Assembly: GCA_012317185.1 (NCBI GenBank) | Contig: CP048838.1 | Location: 248,001-312,000 of the forward strand | Direction: 5' to 3' | DNA length: 64,000 bases | Source: [Clostridium] innocuum | Lineage (GTDB): Bacteria; Bacillota_I; Bacilli_A; Erysipelotrichales; Erysipelotrichaceae | In this document: one piece after another, positions 53,369 to 62,971 of the stretch | Position numbering within the stretch: the stretch's first letter is position 1 | Layout of the letters: the number at the start of each line of letters is the position of its first letter | The notes under the pieces: generated by a model | What the model saw: the letters and a program-made list of their open reading frames with translations, nothing else | What the model was told of the DNA's origin: nothing | The model's database searches: none | Translations under genes and position numbers: made by a program

Positions 53369-54238
53369 ATGGCATTAGTATCCGCAACAGAAATGCTGAA
53401 TAAAGCACACGAAGGTCATTACGCAGTTGGTGCTTTCAACATTAACAACCTTGAATGGACAAAGATGATTTTACTGGCAGCTGAAGAAGCTAAATCTCCG
53501 GTTATGTTAGGAGTATCTGAAGGTGCTGCTAAATACATGTGTGGATTTAAGACTGTAGTAGCTATGGTTAAAGAAGTTCACGACAGCCTGGGAATCACTG
53601 TACCGGTTGCTCTGCATCTGGATCACGGAAGCTACGAAGGTGCAAAAGCCTGTATCGAAGCTGGATTCACATCTGTAATGTTCGACGGTTCACACTATGC
53701 ATTCGAAGAAAACCTGGCAAAATCCAAGGAAATGATCGAACTGGCTCATTCTAAAGGATTATCCATCGAATGTGAAGTTGGTGGAATCGGTGGTGAAGAA
53801 GATGGTGTTGCTTCCATGGGTGAGCTTGCTGATCCTCAGGAATGTAAGACAATCGCTGAGCTGGGAGTAGACTTCCTGGCTGCCGGAATCGGTAATATCC
53901 ACGGAAAATACCCTGCTGACTGGGCTGGTCTGAACTTTGAACGTCTGGGAGAAATCCAGGATGTAACAAACGGAAAACCACTGGTACTGCATGGTGGATC
54001 AGGAATTCCTGCTGATCAGATTGCTAAGGCTATCTCTTTAGGTGTTTCCAAGATCAACGTTAACACTGAGCTGCAGCTGGTATTCGCAGATGCTACTCGT
54101 AAATATGTTGAAGCTGGAAAAGACCTGGAAGGTAAGGGCTACGACCCTCGTAAACTGCTGAAGCCAGGATGCGATGCAATCAAAGATAAAGTTACATCTA
54201 TGATGAAAGAATTCGGTTCTTACGGTAAAGCTGAATAA
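53369..54238 (+). CDS. fba: Class II fructose-1,6-bisphosphate aldolase
   Basis: 289 residues. Zinc-dependent glycolytic aldolase. Visible are HLDHGS (catalytic Asp and zinc His), EVGGIGGEEDG, GNIHGKY (zinc His), LHGGSGI (zinc His) and KINVNTEL. ATG 53369 follows TAAAGGAGGA. Codon use is more biased than that of the neighbours, as for a highly expressed gene. It is single and ends at a strong terminator. Because it clusters with the FBA/tagatose aldolase family, a dual role cannot be excluded. Confidence 0.96.
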   Translation: MALVSATEMLNKAHEGHYAVGAFNINNLEWTKMILLAAEEAKSPVMLGVSEGAAKYMCGFKTVVAMVKEVHDSLGITVPVALHLDHGSYEGAKACIEAGFTSVMFDGSHYAFEENLAKSKEMIELAHSKGLSIECEVGGIGGEEDGVASMGELADPQECKTIAELGVDFLAAGIGNIHGKYPADWAGLNFERLGEIQDVTNGKPLVLHGGSGIPADQIAKAISLGVSKINVNTELQLVFADATRKYVEAGKDLEGKGYDPRKLLKPGCDAIKDKVTSMMKEFGSYGKAE

Positions 54239-54250
54239 TCAAACAAAACG

Positions 54251-54274
54251 AAACGGCAGATATCTGCCGTTTTT
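54251..54274 (+). terminator. Terminator of fba
   Basis: AACGGCAGA-TA-TCTGCCGTT followed by TTT. A second weaker hairpin with T-run lies near 54335-54360. Confidence 0.9.
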
Positions 54275-54538
54275 CAAAACTGAGGCTGATGGGCGGTAAA
54301 AGCTGTCATTTCGGCAAGGTATATGGGGTATGCTGCAAAAAAGCATGCTCCTTTTTTTTCTCTGCTACGTTTGATTTTCCCGGGAAATAGCGATTTCTTT
54401 TCAAACTATATAAGGATAGAATCTATAATTGTACAGATTGTGTCAAAAGATGTGAAAAGATTTGGATTTGATTTTGAAAGCTATGCTTGTTATTTTATAA
54501 ATAGAAACATTCGATTCTGATATCGTAGGAGTGATGGT

Positions 54539-55210
54539 ATGAATAAAATTATGCTTCTCGTCTTACTGACGATTATTATGATAGCGGTAGCCGTTCCCTT
54601 TGTTATTCGCAGCCTTTTATGGAACAGAGTATTGAAACTGCTTCATAACGGGCAGTACGATAAGGTTCTCATCATGCTGAACAGCAAAGCGTTTCAGCTG
54701 TTTTTTAAGGAGTATGACCGTAACTGGAACACGCTGCGTGTTTATCTGGCACAGGGAAATAACCGTAAAATTGAAGAACAGACCAAAAAGCTGCTTGACA
54801 GCCGACTTACAAATGCGCAGGCATATCAGATAGCCAGTCAAACCTATTTTTATTTCCTTGACCGGGAAAACCGAGATGTATGTGAACGGCTGCTCTCATA
54901 TATTGAAAAAAGCGCAGGGGAGGAAGAACTTTTATATGATCGAATGCTGTTTCGCATCATGATTGAAAAAAAGAGTGAAGATATCGCAGAAATGGAAGCA
55001 CTCCTTGAGAAAAAGGAAGCAGAAAAAATAAAAAAAGATCAAAAGCAGGATCAGCAGGTACAGATGGGTATTCTACAATATCTGCTTGGACTTCAGTATT
55101 CCTACCAGAAAAACCGCCGACAGATGGAGCTGTATCTGAACAAAGCCAGAGTGAATCTGAAGGGTACGCCATACCATAAAAAAGTCAAACAGCTATTGAA
55201 TAAAGCATGA
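54539..55210 (+). CDS. Hypothetical membrane-anchored helical protein
   Basis: 223 residues. One N-terminal membrane helix (about 3-25), then helical repeats resembling TPR (LLHNGQYDKVLIML, QYSYQKNRRQMELYLNKAR) with a charged segment about 150-170. It may be a scaffold on the cytoplasmic face. TAGGAGTGATGG precedes the ATG. The next gene starts 27 bases on, so it may be cotranscribed with the PRD regulator, but no functional link is seen. Confidence 0.75.
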   Translation: MNKIMLLVLLTIIMIAVAVPFVIRSLLWNRVLKLLHNGQYDKVLIMLNSKAFQLFFKEYDRNWNTLRVYLAQGNNRKIEEQTKKLLDSRLTNAQAYQIASQTYFYFLDRENRDVCERLLSYIEKSAGEEELLYDRMLFRIMIEKKSEDIAEMEALLEKKEAEKIKKDQKQDQQVQMGILQYLLGLQYSYQKNRRQMELYLNKARVNLKGTPYHKKVKQLLNKA

Positions 55211-55237
55211 TTTCGTTTAAGACGCGGGAGGAATTGC

Positions 55238-57271
55238 ATGAATATTATGTTGAATCTTGACAAGCGCTGTCAGGAAATCTTAAAAAGGCTAATGTATGCC
55301 GGAGGATATCTGAAAATACAGGATCTTGCAGATGAAATGCAGATATCAAGACGCAGTGTGTATTATGATATCACTAAAATCAATGAATGGCTGGAGGATC
55401 AGGAAATCGATCCGCTTGTTCAGGAACGCGGCAAGGGTATTTTTGTCAGCAGTGAGCAGTCCAGAAGGATACAGGAGGCAATGAGTGATCAGGGGAGTGA
55501 TAACTATCATGTCTTTACCCCGGATGAGCGAAACCGGATTGAGATATGTGCAATCATTATCCGTTCCCATCCGCTGTATATAGAGAATTTCATGGAGGTA
55601 TGTCAGGTCAGCAGAAATACGGTGATCAATGATCTGAAAAATGTCATACGATTCCTTGAAAATTACAATCTGGAGCTGACCTACGATATCAAAAGCGGCT
55701 ATCGTATTGCTGGAGACACGATTAAGAAGCGTGCAATTTTCTTTATGCTGTTTCCATCCTTATGGGAGTATTATGACCGGCAGGTTGTCCTTGCGGAAAA
55801 TGAGCAGTATATCCGTGAAATTCTGGTAAAGCTGAAGAAAATTGAAAGTGAGCTGCATGCGGAATATGTCAGCGGGGTACTGCCGACACTTGCTGTTTTT
55901 ATGTCTGCTATTGACAAGCGCAGTGATCAGCTGACGTTCTCGGATATGGATGAGGAGGAGATTGTAGAAACAAAGGAATATCAGCTTGTTTCACAGTATT
56001 TTCCGGATTTGGAAAATGGTGAGAAGATTTATGTAACTCTGCATCTGCTGGGGTCGAGACTGCAGACGATTCCTGTCAATGTCATGAAGGAGCAGGATGA
56101 AACCTACGAGATTTCCAAGAACCTTGTTCATGAATTTGAACGCCTGACCTGTATATTCTTTGATCAGGAGGAGGAGCTGGTGGATGCGATCAATGCGCAT
56201 CTGAAAACATCCCTGTATCGCTATCGATACGGTATTCAGCTGGGAAATCCGATGCTGAACAGCATCAAGACGGAGTATGAGGAGCTTTACGAAATTACAA
56301 AAAAATCCTGTGAATATCTGGAAAAGAAGCTGGGCTGTCTGATATCCGATGCAGAGGTAGCCTACATTACACTGCATTTTGGTGCATTTCTGACGACCAA
56401 TCAGACACAGAAGCGCAATCTGCGTATCCTGATCATCTGTCCAAACGGAATCGGAACAGGAAATATGCTGCGTAATGAGGTGGCTTCACTTGTGCCGCAG
56501 GCAACTGAAATCGTGAACCTTCCGTTGAGTCAGTACGAGGAAAATCATGATTTTGATGTTGTGATATCCACCGTCGTCCTTCCGAAGGAAAAGAAGCTGA
56601 TTGTCGTACATCCGATTCTGACAGATCAGGACAGGGTTACCATACTGCGTAACTGCATGTATACCGAACCGCAGGCCAATCTGCAGATACAGGAGATTGT
56701 GCGACTGGCAACCAGTTATATTCCATCCTCCAAGCTGGATGAGTTTGAAAAAGATTTGCAGGATTACTATTCCAGCATACAGATTCGTACGGTGCCCCAC
56801 CGTAATTTCGGTCAGAATCTCGTATATTATCTCAAGCCCTCCCATATTCAGATTTGCCGGGAGGATTGTGACTGGGAAGAGGCTCTGCGTCTGTCCTGCC
56901 GTCCGCTTCTGATGGAGGACTCCATTACACAGGAGTATGTGGAGGCAATCGTGGAGGATCAGAGAAACCGCGGTCTGATGATGTTTCTAGCAGACGGACT
57001 CGTGCTTGCGCATGCAGCGATTGAAAAGGGTGTGAAGCTGCTTGATGTGGCCTTATGCACCTTTAAGCATCCGGTTACCTTTCTGAATGGAAAGCAGGCA
57101 CGCATCATCATCGTATTATGTGCGGAGGATCAGACCAAGCATATCCGCATCCTGAATGATGTGCTGAATATATTTTCAAAAAAGAAGAGTATTGAGCAGC
57201 TGGCAGCATTGGAAAGCAGTGAGGATATTCAGAGCTATATTCGCGCGCATACACAGGAAAATGAAGATTAA
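55238..57271 (+). CDS. PRD-containing transcriptional regulator (BglG/MtlR type) with EIIB and EIIA domains
   Basis: 677 residues. An N-terminal HTH (LQIDDLADEMQ-like region, about 12-60) and a second Mga-like HTH; two PRDs (about 195-395); an EIIB-like domain with Cys in IICPNGIGTG (about 408-480); and a C-terminal EIIA of the ascorbate type (about 530-670) with histidine in VLAHAAIEKGV. Phosphorylation by the PTS would switch its activity. GGGAGGA precedes ATG 55238. It directly precedes the ascorbate-type PTS genes, its likely targets. Confidence 0.93.
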   Translation: MNIMLNLDKRCQEILKRLMYAGGYLKIQDLADEMQISRRSVYYDITKINEWLEDQEIDPLVQERGKGIFVSSEQSRRIQEAMSDQGSDNYHVFTPDERNRIEICAIIIRSHPLYIENFMEVCQVSRNTVINDLKNVIRFLENYNLELTYDIKSGYRIAGDTIKKRAIFFMLFPSLWEYYDRQVVLAENEQYIREILVKLKKIESELHAEYVSGVLPTLAVFMSAIDKRSDQLTFSDMDEEEIVETKEYQLVSQYFPDLENGEKIYVTLHLLGSRLQTIPVNVMKEQDETYEISKNLVHEFERLTCIFFDQEEELVDAINAHLKTSLYRYRYGIQLGNPMLNSIKTEYEELYEITKKSCEYLEKKLGCLISDAEVAYITLHFGAFLTTNQTQKRNLRILIICPNGIGTGNMLRNEVASLVPQATEIVNLPLSQYEENHDFDVVISTVVLPKEKKLIVVHPILTDQDRVTILRNCMYTEPQANLQIQEIVRLATSYIPSSKLDEFEKDLQDYYSSIQIRTVPHRNFGQNLVYYLKPSHIQICREDCDWEEALRLSCRPLLMEDSITQEYVEAIVEDQRNRGLMMFLADGLVLAHAAIEKGVKLLDVALCTFKHPVTFLNGKQARIIIVLCAEDQTKHIRILNDVLNIFSKKKSIEQLAALESSEDIQSYIRAHTQENED

Positions 57272-57272
57272 T

Positions 57273-57318
57273 TTGCACTTAAGCGATTACAAATTGCACG
57301 ATATCTAACATTTTGCAC
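57273..57318 (+). promoter_or_regulatory. Three phased TTGCAC repeats ahead of the ascorbate-type PTS
   Basis: TTGCAC occurs at 57273-57278, 57294-57299 and 57313-57318, with start-to-start distances of 21 and 19 bases, about two helical turns. The run lies in the 120-base gap between the PRD regulator and EIIA. It is a candidate activator-binding site. Confidence 0.55.
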
Positions 57319-57391
57319 AAAAACGGGAAAACAATTGGTCTTGTATTTCCAACCGAAAAAAAAGATAATGAAAACGTAAAGAGGTAAGGTT

Positions 57392-57850
57392 ATGACATCT
57401 ATGGAAAAACTGTTACAGGAAAAAAACTGTTACCTGAGAGATCGGGTGCAGGACTGGAAAGAAGCTGTTCACATTGCATGTGAACCACTGATCGAGCAGA
57501 ATTACTGCACAACGGCATATGAAGCTGCCATTTACGAAATCACAGAAAGGCTTGGTCCATACTATGTACTCTGTGAGAACCTGGCCCTGATTCACGCCAG
57601 CAACCAATCCGGTGTCAATGACACACAGATGGCTGTGACCGTGCTCAAGGAGCCGGTGAAATTCAAGCCGGACGGATATGATGTCCGTGTACTGGTAACA
57701 CTGGTTGCCAAAGACAGTGAATCCCACATGGAAGGGATTCAGGCTGTATCCAACATCTTCTCCGATGAGAAGAAGGTTCAGGAAATTCTGGACGCAACAT
57801 GCCCGAAGGAAATATTCGACCTGTTTGTTTCCAACGCATGTGAAAAATAG
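57392..57850 (+). CDS. PTS EIIA component, ascorbate type
   Basis: 152 residues. The active-site histidine is His68 in NLALIHASNQSGV, as in UlaC. It passes phosphate to the EIIB at 59333. AAGAGGTAAGG precedes the ATG. It also resembles the C-terminal domain of the regulator just upstream, which suggests that the regulator's EIIA arose from the same family. Confidence 0.92.
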   Translation: MTSMEKLLQEKNCYLRDRVQDWKEAVHIACEPLIEQNYCTTAYEAAIYEITERLGPYYVLCENLALIHASNQSGVNDTQMAVTVLKEPVKFKPDGYDVRVLVTLVAKDSESHMEGIQAVSNIFSDEKKVQEILDATCPKEIFDLFVSNACEK

Positions 57851-57882
57851 CGTTAACCATTTGAAAGGGAGGATTTACACAT

Positions 57883-59307
57883 ATGTTAGAATTTATTATC
57901 AACATACTGTCCACACCTGCAATTCTTGTAGGTCTGATGTCTTTGCTGGGTCTTGCGCTTCAGCGTAAACCAATCGAAGATATTGTCAAGGGAACCGTTA
58001 AAACAATCGTCGGCTTCCTCGTATTATCTGCCGGAGCTTCGTTCCTGCAGTCCGGATCATTGAATGCGTTCGGTGATTTGTTCAATTATGCATTTAGTAT
58101 GCAGGGGGTTGTACCAAACAATGAAGCCATTGTTTCTCTGGCTCTGAAGGACTTCGCTACAGATACTGCTTATATCATGTGTCTGGGTATGGTCTTCAAT
58201 ATCATTATGGCTCGTTTCTCAAGAATGCACTACATTTTCTTAACAGGTCATCATACTCTTTACATGGCATGTATGCTTGCCGTTATTCTGAATGTCGGTG
58301 GTCTTACCAGCTGGCAGCTGTGGCTGGGCGGCGGACTTCTGCTTGGCTTCATCATGGCATTCTCTCCTGCGTTCTGTCAGCCGACAATGCGCAAGATTAC
58401 AAAAACGGATGAGCTTGGCTTCGGTCACTTCGGTGGTGCCGGATACTGGTTTGCTGCACAGTGTGGGAAGCTGTTCAAGGGCAAAGGGAAATCAACAGAG
58501 GAAGTTAACTTCCCTCAGCGTCTGACATTCCTGCGTGATACAACCGTAGCAATCGGTCTTACGATGGTTATCTTTTTCCTGATCGTTACAACTGTGGCGG
58601 TAAGCAAGGGTATCCTGAGTGCTGATGCTGCAGCTGTTCTTGAAAAATATCCAAACCTGGCTGGTCTGCTGAACGTTGGGGCTGAAACAAAGACACACTG
58701 GGCTGTATGGGCTATTACAAGCGGTCTGAGCTTCGCCGGTGGTGTTTACATCATCCTGAGCGGTGTTCGTCTGATCGTTGGTGAAATCGTTCCTGCATTC
58801 CGTGGTATTGCTGAAAAGCTGGTGCCGGGTGCTGTACCTGCAATTGACTGTCCGGTCGTATTCCCTTATGCACCAAACGCTGTACTGATTGGATTCCTGG
58901 TATCCTTCCTTGGCGGTATCGTAGGTCTGTTCATTCTTGGATTCATCGATTCCAGCATCATGAGCGTTGCATTGATTCTGCCTGGTGTTATTCCTCACTT
59001 CTTCTGTGGAGCAACCGCCGGTGTATTCGCAAATGCTGAGGGTGGATTAAAGGGCTGTGTATTTGGAAGCTTCATGCACGGGTTACTGATTACCTTCCTG
59101 CCTGCAATCTGTATGCCGGTTATGGGTTCTTTGAACTTCGCTAACTGTACATTCTCTGATGCAGACTTCTCCTGGATGGGAATCGTCTTCGGAAATATCG
59201 CTCAGATTGTTCAGGGCGTTGGTCTGTTAGGTGTCTGTGCGGTTGTATTCCTGATTCCTATCGTGTACAATTATGTTGCACCTAAGAAAGCAAAAAAAGC
59301 TGAATAG
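57883..59307 (+). CDS. PTS EIIC component, ascorbate type (UlaA family)
   Basis: 474 residues with about 11 membrane segments and the family blocks GFLVLSAGA, GHHTLYMACMLAVIL, NFPQRLTFLRDTTVAIGLTM and AIDCPVVFPYAPNAVLIG. It transports L-ascorbate or a related compound together with phosphorylation. The start follows GAAAGGGAGG. The split transketolase at the end of the operon hints that the product feeds the pentose phosphate pathway. Confidence 0.94.
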   Translation: MLEFIINILSTPAILVGLMSLLGLALQRKPIEDIVKGTVKTIVGFLVLSAGASFLQSGSLNAFGDLFNYAFSMQGVVPNNEAIVSLALKDFATDTAYIMCLGMVFNIIMARFSRMHYIFLTGHHTLYMACMLAVILNVGGLTSWQLWLGGGLLLGFIMAFSPAFCQPTMRKITKTDELGFGHFGGAGYWFAAQCGKLFKGKGKSTEEVNFPQRLTFLRDTTVAIGLTMVIFFLIVTTVAVSKGILSADAAAVLEKYPNLAGLLNVGAETKTHWAVWAITSGLSFAGGVYIILSGVRLIVGEIVPAFRGIAEKLVPGAVPAIDCPVVFPYAPNAVLIGFLVSFLGGIVGLFILGFIDSSIMSVALILPGVIPHFFCGATAGVFANAEGGLKGCVFGSFMHGLLITFLPAICMPVMGSLNFANCTFSDADFSWMGIVFGNIAQIVQGVGLLGVCAVVFLIPIVYNYVAPKKAKKAE

Positions 59308-59332
59308 GCTTTAGAAAGAAGGAAAATAAATT

Positions 59333-59611
59333 ATGGAAATCAGAAGCATTATGTGTTGCTGCGGACAGGGACTTGGAAGCAGCATGATCGTCAGCATGAA
59401 TGTCGAAAAAGCTCTGAAGAAGCTGGGTGTATCCGGTGTAAAGGTTGAGCATACGGCAATCGGTGAAGTAACAGAAGGAAGTGCTGACCTGTTTGTCATC
59501 GGAGCAGACCTTGCACCTCAGATGACGAGCTACAAAAACAAGATCATCTTAAATCAGCTTATGGATATGAATGAAATCGAAACCAAGCTGAAAGAAGTAT
59601 TCGGTCTTTAA
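59333..59611 (+). CDS. PTS EIIB component, ascorbate type
   Basis: 92 residues. The phosphorylated cysteine is probably Cys10 in MCCCGQGLGSSM, the UlaB P-loop; two extra cysteines precede it. AGAAAGAAGG precedes the ATG. With EIIA and EIIC it makes a full enzyme II. Confidence 0.94.
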   Translation: MEIRSIMCCCGQGLGSSMIVSMNVEKALKKLGVSGVKVEHTAIGEVTEGSADLFVIGADLAPQMTSYKNKIILNQLMDMNEIETKLKEVFGL

Positions 59612-59619
59612 AAAAACGG

Positions 59620-59655
59620 AAAAAGAAGGCTGTTTCTTCCATCCTTCTTTTTCTT
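59620..59655 (+). terminator. Internal stem-loop between EIIB and transketolase genes
   Basis: AAAAAGAAGG and CCTTCTTTTT around 13 bases, followed by CTTC. It may partly terminate transcription and lower expression of the transketolase genes. Confidence 0.6.
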
Positions 59656-59789
59656 CACAAATTTTTGATAAAAAACAGCAGAAATAAGCGTGAAAACTGG
59701 AGCATCGCTAATTGTACAGCGAACGTAAAAAGAGCAGTACCATACATTGCCTGAAGGCTTGCACGCTATCTGAAAAGGAGGTAATAGCA

Positions 59790-60644
59790 TTGGAAACATC
59801 ACAACTGAAGGAATTGCAGGTATTTGCTGCACAACTGCGAATGGATATACTGGAAATGCTGGAACACAGAGGATACGGACATTTGGGAGGTTCTCTATCC
59901 ATCGTTGAACTGATGAGTGTTCTGTATGGTAAACAGCTGCATGTGGATCCGAAAAACCCGAAGATGGAGGATCGCGATATGGTCGTTTTATCAAAGGGTC
60001 ATGCGGGACCTGCCTGGTACTGTGCGCTGGCAGAGAAGGGCTTTTTCGACAAGGAATGGCTGATGACACTGAATGATGGTGGTACAAGACTTCCAAGTCA
60101 TCCCGACCGTACAAAAACTCCGGGTGTTGACATGACAACCGGATCTCTGGGACAGGGTACAAGTGCTGCTGCAGGTATTGCGACGGGGCTGCGTATGAAA
60201 GGATCAAGTCATTATGTCTACATGATTGTGGGAGATGGCGAGTTGAATGAAGGGCAGTGCTGGGAAGCCTTCCAGTATGTTGCTCATTATAAGCTGAATA
60301 ACTGTATCGTGATTATTGACGATAACAAGCGGCAGCTTGACGGGTATACGAAGGATGTCATGAATCCTTTCAGTATTCCTGATAAGATGAAGGCATTCGG
60401 CTTTGATGTTCAGGTCGTAAAGGGAAATGACATTGAAGCGATTGATGCGGCAATTGAACAGGCCAAAGCGGTAAAGGATCAGGCAGTATGTATCGTTCTG
60501 GATACGATCAAAGGACAGGGTGTACCGTACTTTGAAGAAATGGTATCCAATCATTCTGTTAAATTCAACAGTGATGAAGTTATCTATGAAACACATAAGG
60601 CGATTGCAGATTTAAAGCAATTTATTGAAAAGGAGGGACAGTAG
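59790..60644 (+). CDS. Transketolase, N-terminal (TPP-binding) half
   Basis: 284 residues from TTG 59790, which follows AAAAGGAGGT; no in-frame ATG fits. It carries GHLGGSLS, VLSKGHAGPA, GSLGQG and the TPP motif GDGELNEGQ...NKRQLD. It forms a two-chain enzyme with the next gene to move two-carbon ketol units in the non-oxidative pentose phosphate pathway. Its link to the ascorbate-type PTS is common in Bacillota sugar loci. Confidence 0.93.
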   Translation: METSQLKELQVFAAQLRMDILEMLEHRGYGHLGGSLSIVELMSVLYGKQLHVDPKNPKMEDRDMVVLSKGHAGPAWYCALAEKGFFDKEWLMTLNDGGTRLPSHPDRTKTPGVDMTTGSLGQGTSAAAGIATGLRMKGSSHYVYMIVGDGELNEGQCWEAFQYVAHYKLNNCIVIIDDNKRQLDGYTKDVMNPFSIPDKMKAFGFDVQVVKGNDIEAIDAAIEQAKAVKDQAVCIVLDTIKGQGVPYFEEMVSNHSVKFNSDEVIYETHKAIADLKQFIEKEGQ

Positions 60645-60645
60645 A

Positions 60646-61605
60646 ATGTTTACTCTCAGCAAAGACCGCAGTAAAAAAGGGAAAGAGCTGCGTATGGTTG
60701 TCGTGGAAACACTGCAGGATATGATGAAGAGCGATGCTCAGGTTGTGGCAATGGAAGCTGACCTTGGCGGTGCAAGCGGCTTTACCAAGATTCAGAAAAG
60801 CAATCCGGACCGGTTCATTCAATGCGGTATTTCAGAAGCAAACATGACAGGTGTTGCGGCAGGGCTGTCTGTGACAGGCTTCAAACCGTATTTACATACG
60901 TTTGGACCCTTTGCTTCCAGAAGAATCTACGATCAGATTTTCCTGTCTGGTGCATATGCCGGTAATACAATGAACATATACGGTTCGGATCCCGGATTTA
61001 CGGCAGGGCCAAACGGGGGTACACATACTACATGGGAGGATGTCGCTCTGATGCGCGCAATTCCGCATGCTGTGGTATGCGATGCAGCCGATGAGGTACA
61101 GCTGGACTGGATCATAAGAGAATTCGCAAGGATGGAAGGTGTGCATTATATCCGTGCAAATCGTAAGGATGTACGCAATGTATACGAAAAAGGCTCCACC
61201 TTTGAAATGGGAAAAGGAAACATTGTAAGAGAAGGAAGCGATGTTTTGATTATATCTGCCGGACAGCTGGTGAGCGATGCACTGGATTGTGCGGAAGTAT
61301 TGTCAAAACAAGGAATTTCCGTGGAAGTCATTGATATGTTCTGCATCAAGCCGCTGGATGAGGAGCTGATCATTCGTGAGGCAGCAGGGAAAAAGGCTGT
61401 TGTAACATTTGAAAATCACTCGATTATCGGTGGTCTGGGAAGTGCTGTCGCAGAGGTTCTTGCGGAGAACAATATCTCTGTAAAGTTCAAACGACATGGT
61501 GTTAAAGAACGCTTCGGCGCAGTAGGTACTCCGGAATTCTTGCAGAAGGAATTCCGATTAACTGCAGAGGATTTGCTTCAGACAGTGGAAAACACATTGA
61601 AATAA
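60646..61605 (+). CDS. Transketolase, C-terminal half
   Basis: 319 residues. It carries the pyrimidine-binding and C-terminal domains: GISEANMTGVAAGL (catalytic Glu region), FGPFASRRIYDQ, GGTHTTWEDVALMRAIP and the later FENHSIIGGLGSAV. ATG 60646 follows AGGAGGGACAG and lies one base after the partner's stop codon. It ends the operon. Confidence 0.93.
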   Translation: MFTLSKDRSKKGKELRMVVVETLQDMMKSDAQVVAMEADLGGASGFTKIQKSNPDRFIQCGISEANMTGVAAGLSVTGFKPYLHTFGPFASRRIYDQIFLSGAYAGNTMNIYGSDPGFTAGPNGGTHTTWEDVALMRAIPHAVVCDAADEVQLDWIIREFARMEGVHYIRANRKDVRNVYEKGSTFEMGKGNIVREGSDVLIISAGQLVSDALDCAEVLSKQGISVEVIDMFCIKPLDEELIIREAAGKKAVVTFENHSIIGGLGSAVAEVLAENNISVKFKRHGVKERFGAVGTPEFLQKEFRLTAEDLLQTVENTLK

Positions 61606-61613
61606 TACAAAGA

Positions 61614-61641
61614 GGGATCAGTCTGAATCTGATTCCTTTTT
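61614..61641 (+). terminator. Terminator of the ascorbate-type PTS-transketolase operon
   Basis: GGGATCAG and CTGATTCC around 7 bases, followed by five T's. Confidence 0.85.
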
Positions 61642-61833
61642 GTATGCATATCCGTCTTCGACAACATGTATTATATCAGTGAATTAACACATAAAATGCT
61701 ATGCAATAGATATACCGGAAATTCCAGAAACTATGAGGCTTCTGCGTCTGTCCTTCTTCATTCTCATACATGGTTCTGCCATTTTTAAGTGTTCTTTATC
61801 ACATGAACGAAGTAAAACCTTAAAAAAGAGAAG

Positions 61834-61868
61834 ATGTTATATCATGTTATCTTTATTTTTATAACATG
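61834..61868. promoter_or_regulatory. Probable operator of the GntR gene
   Basis: ATGTTATATCATG at 61834-61846 occurs identically before the next operon (63012-63024). A perfect inverted pair CATGTTAT/ATAACATG lies at 61843-61850 and 61861-61868. The GntR start is about 50 bases downstream, so autoregulation is likely. Confidence 0.7.
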
Positions 61869-61916
61869 TTGTGTTATATTTTAAAGGGAACTACATTCAG
61901 GAAAGGGGATGAAACA

Positions 61917-62648
61917 ATGCAGAAAAAAGAAGGTGCTCCGCTGTATCTGCAGATTTACAAGGAGTTGCAGAAACGAATAGAAAATGGAGTATATAAAGAA
62001 AATGAGCTTCTGCCATCAGAAGCATCCTTACAAGCGGAATTCAATGTCAGCCGTATAACGATTAGACGTTCACTTCAGGATTTGGAGCTTGCCGGATTTA
62101 TAAAAGTGCAAAAGGGGAAAGGTGCTATGGTGCTGGCGAATAGAAAATATACCGATTTAGTCGGTGTCAGCAGTTTCTCACAGGATGCTATGAAGTCCGG
62201 GGAACGGCCTTCTTCTATTATCTTGGAATTTGAAGAAATGAAAGCTTCCGGAATCGTATGTGATTACTTACAGCTTCAGGAGGGCGCTGATATTTACCGC
62301 CTGAAACGTCTGCGCTTGAAAAATGGAAGAATCATCGGGATGAATGAACAGTTTATATCGAGGCAAACCGGTTTTGAACTACACGCAGATGTATTGAATG
62401 AAAAAACATCAATCTATGCCTTATATGAAGAACAGGGTCTCCATATAGAGCGTGCAGTAGAATCCATAGAGGCGGTAATGCCATCTACGGCATTGCGGAA
62501 AGAGCTTTATATGAATGAAGGAGAGCCGTTATTTAGGAGAGAGCGAATCACTTATGATTACAAGAACAGGCCGCTGGAATTATCGATAAATTCCTATAAA
62601 GCGGATGAATACAAATATATCATTACATTGAAAAAGGATGAGCTATAA
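61917..62648 (+). CDS. GntR-family regulator, HutC subfamily (UTRA domain)
   Basis: 243 residues from ATG 61917, which follows GAAAGGGGA; the in-frame ATG at 61866 lies in the operator. An N-terminal wHTH (PLYLQIYKELQKRIENG...LLPSEASLQAEFNVSRITIRRSLQ pattern, split here for brevity) and a C-terminal UTRA ligand domain (about 90-240, ending in LSINSYKADEYKY). It probably senses a sugar phosphate and represses the adjoining hydrolase-PTS operon through the shared 13-base site. Confidence 0.94.
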   Translation: MQKKEGAPLYLQIYKELQKRIENGVYKENELLPSEASLQAEFNVSRITIRRSLQDLELAGFIKVQKGKGAMVLANRKYTDLVGVSSFSQDAMKSGERPSSIILEFEEMKASGIVCDYLQLQEGADIYRLKRLRLKNGRIIGMNEQFISRQTGFELHADVLNEKTSIYALYEEQGLHIERAVESIEAVMPSTALRKELYMNEGEPLFRRERITYDYKNRPLELSINSYKADEYKYIITLKKDEL

Positions 62649-62971
62649 GCAGCTTATTGATCTGTTGCAGTAGGCTTTCACTCTGTGGCTTCACGAGTCT
62701 GTCTGCATGCTTATGATATCCCGTTGAGGAAAATGAATATGTCATATTTTTGATGAAAGCAGTGAACGGTTGTTTGCTGCTCTTTTTAATTTACAGCAAA
62801 GTAATGCATACCGTATTGCTTCATAAGTAAATAGAATAAAAAAGGGCATATAATCCAGTCCGCCATTACTTTTTTGTTTCGATGATATAACAAGTAAACA
62901 GCTATTATACCGCATGTTTTTATGTAAAAGGCTTACATAGATAACAAAATTTGTAATTCATACAGTTAATA
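62649..62971 (+). other. Gap between GntR gene and hydrolase promoter
   Basis: A weak terminator-like stem (GCAG/CTGC with T-run) lies near 62758-62798. The rest is AT-rich without a gene. Confidence 0.45.

Noticed and set aside
54323..54520. 65-codon frame between fba and the TPR-like gene
   Set aside because: A hairpin with a T-run lies inside its 5' part and no function or family signal is seen.
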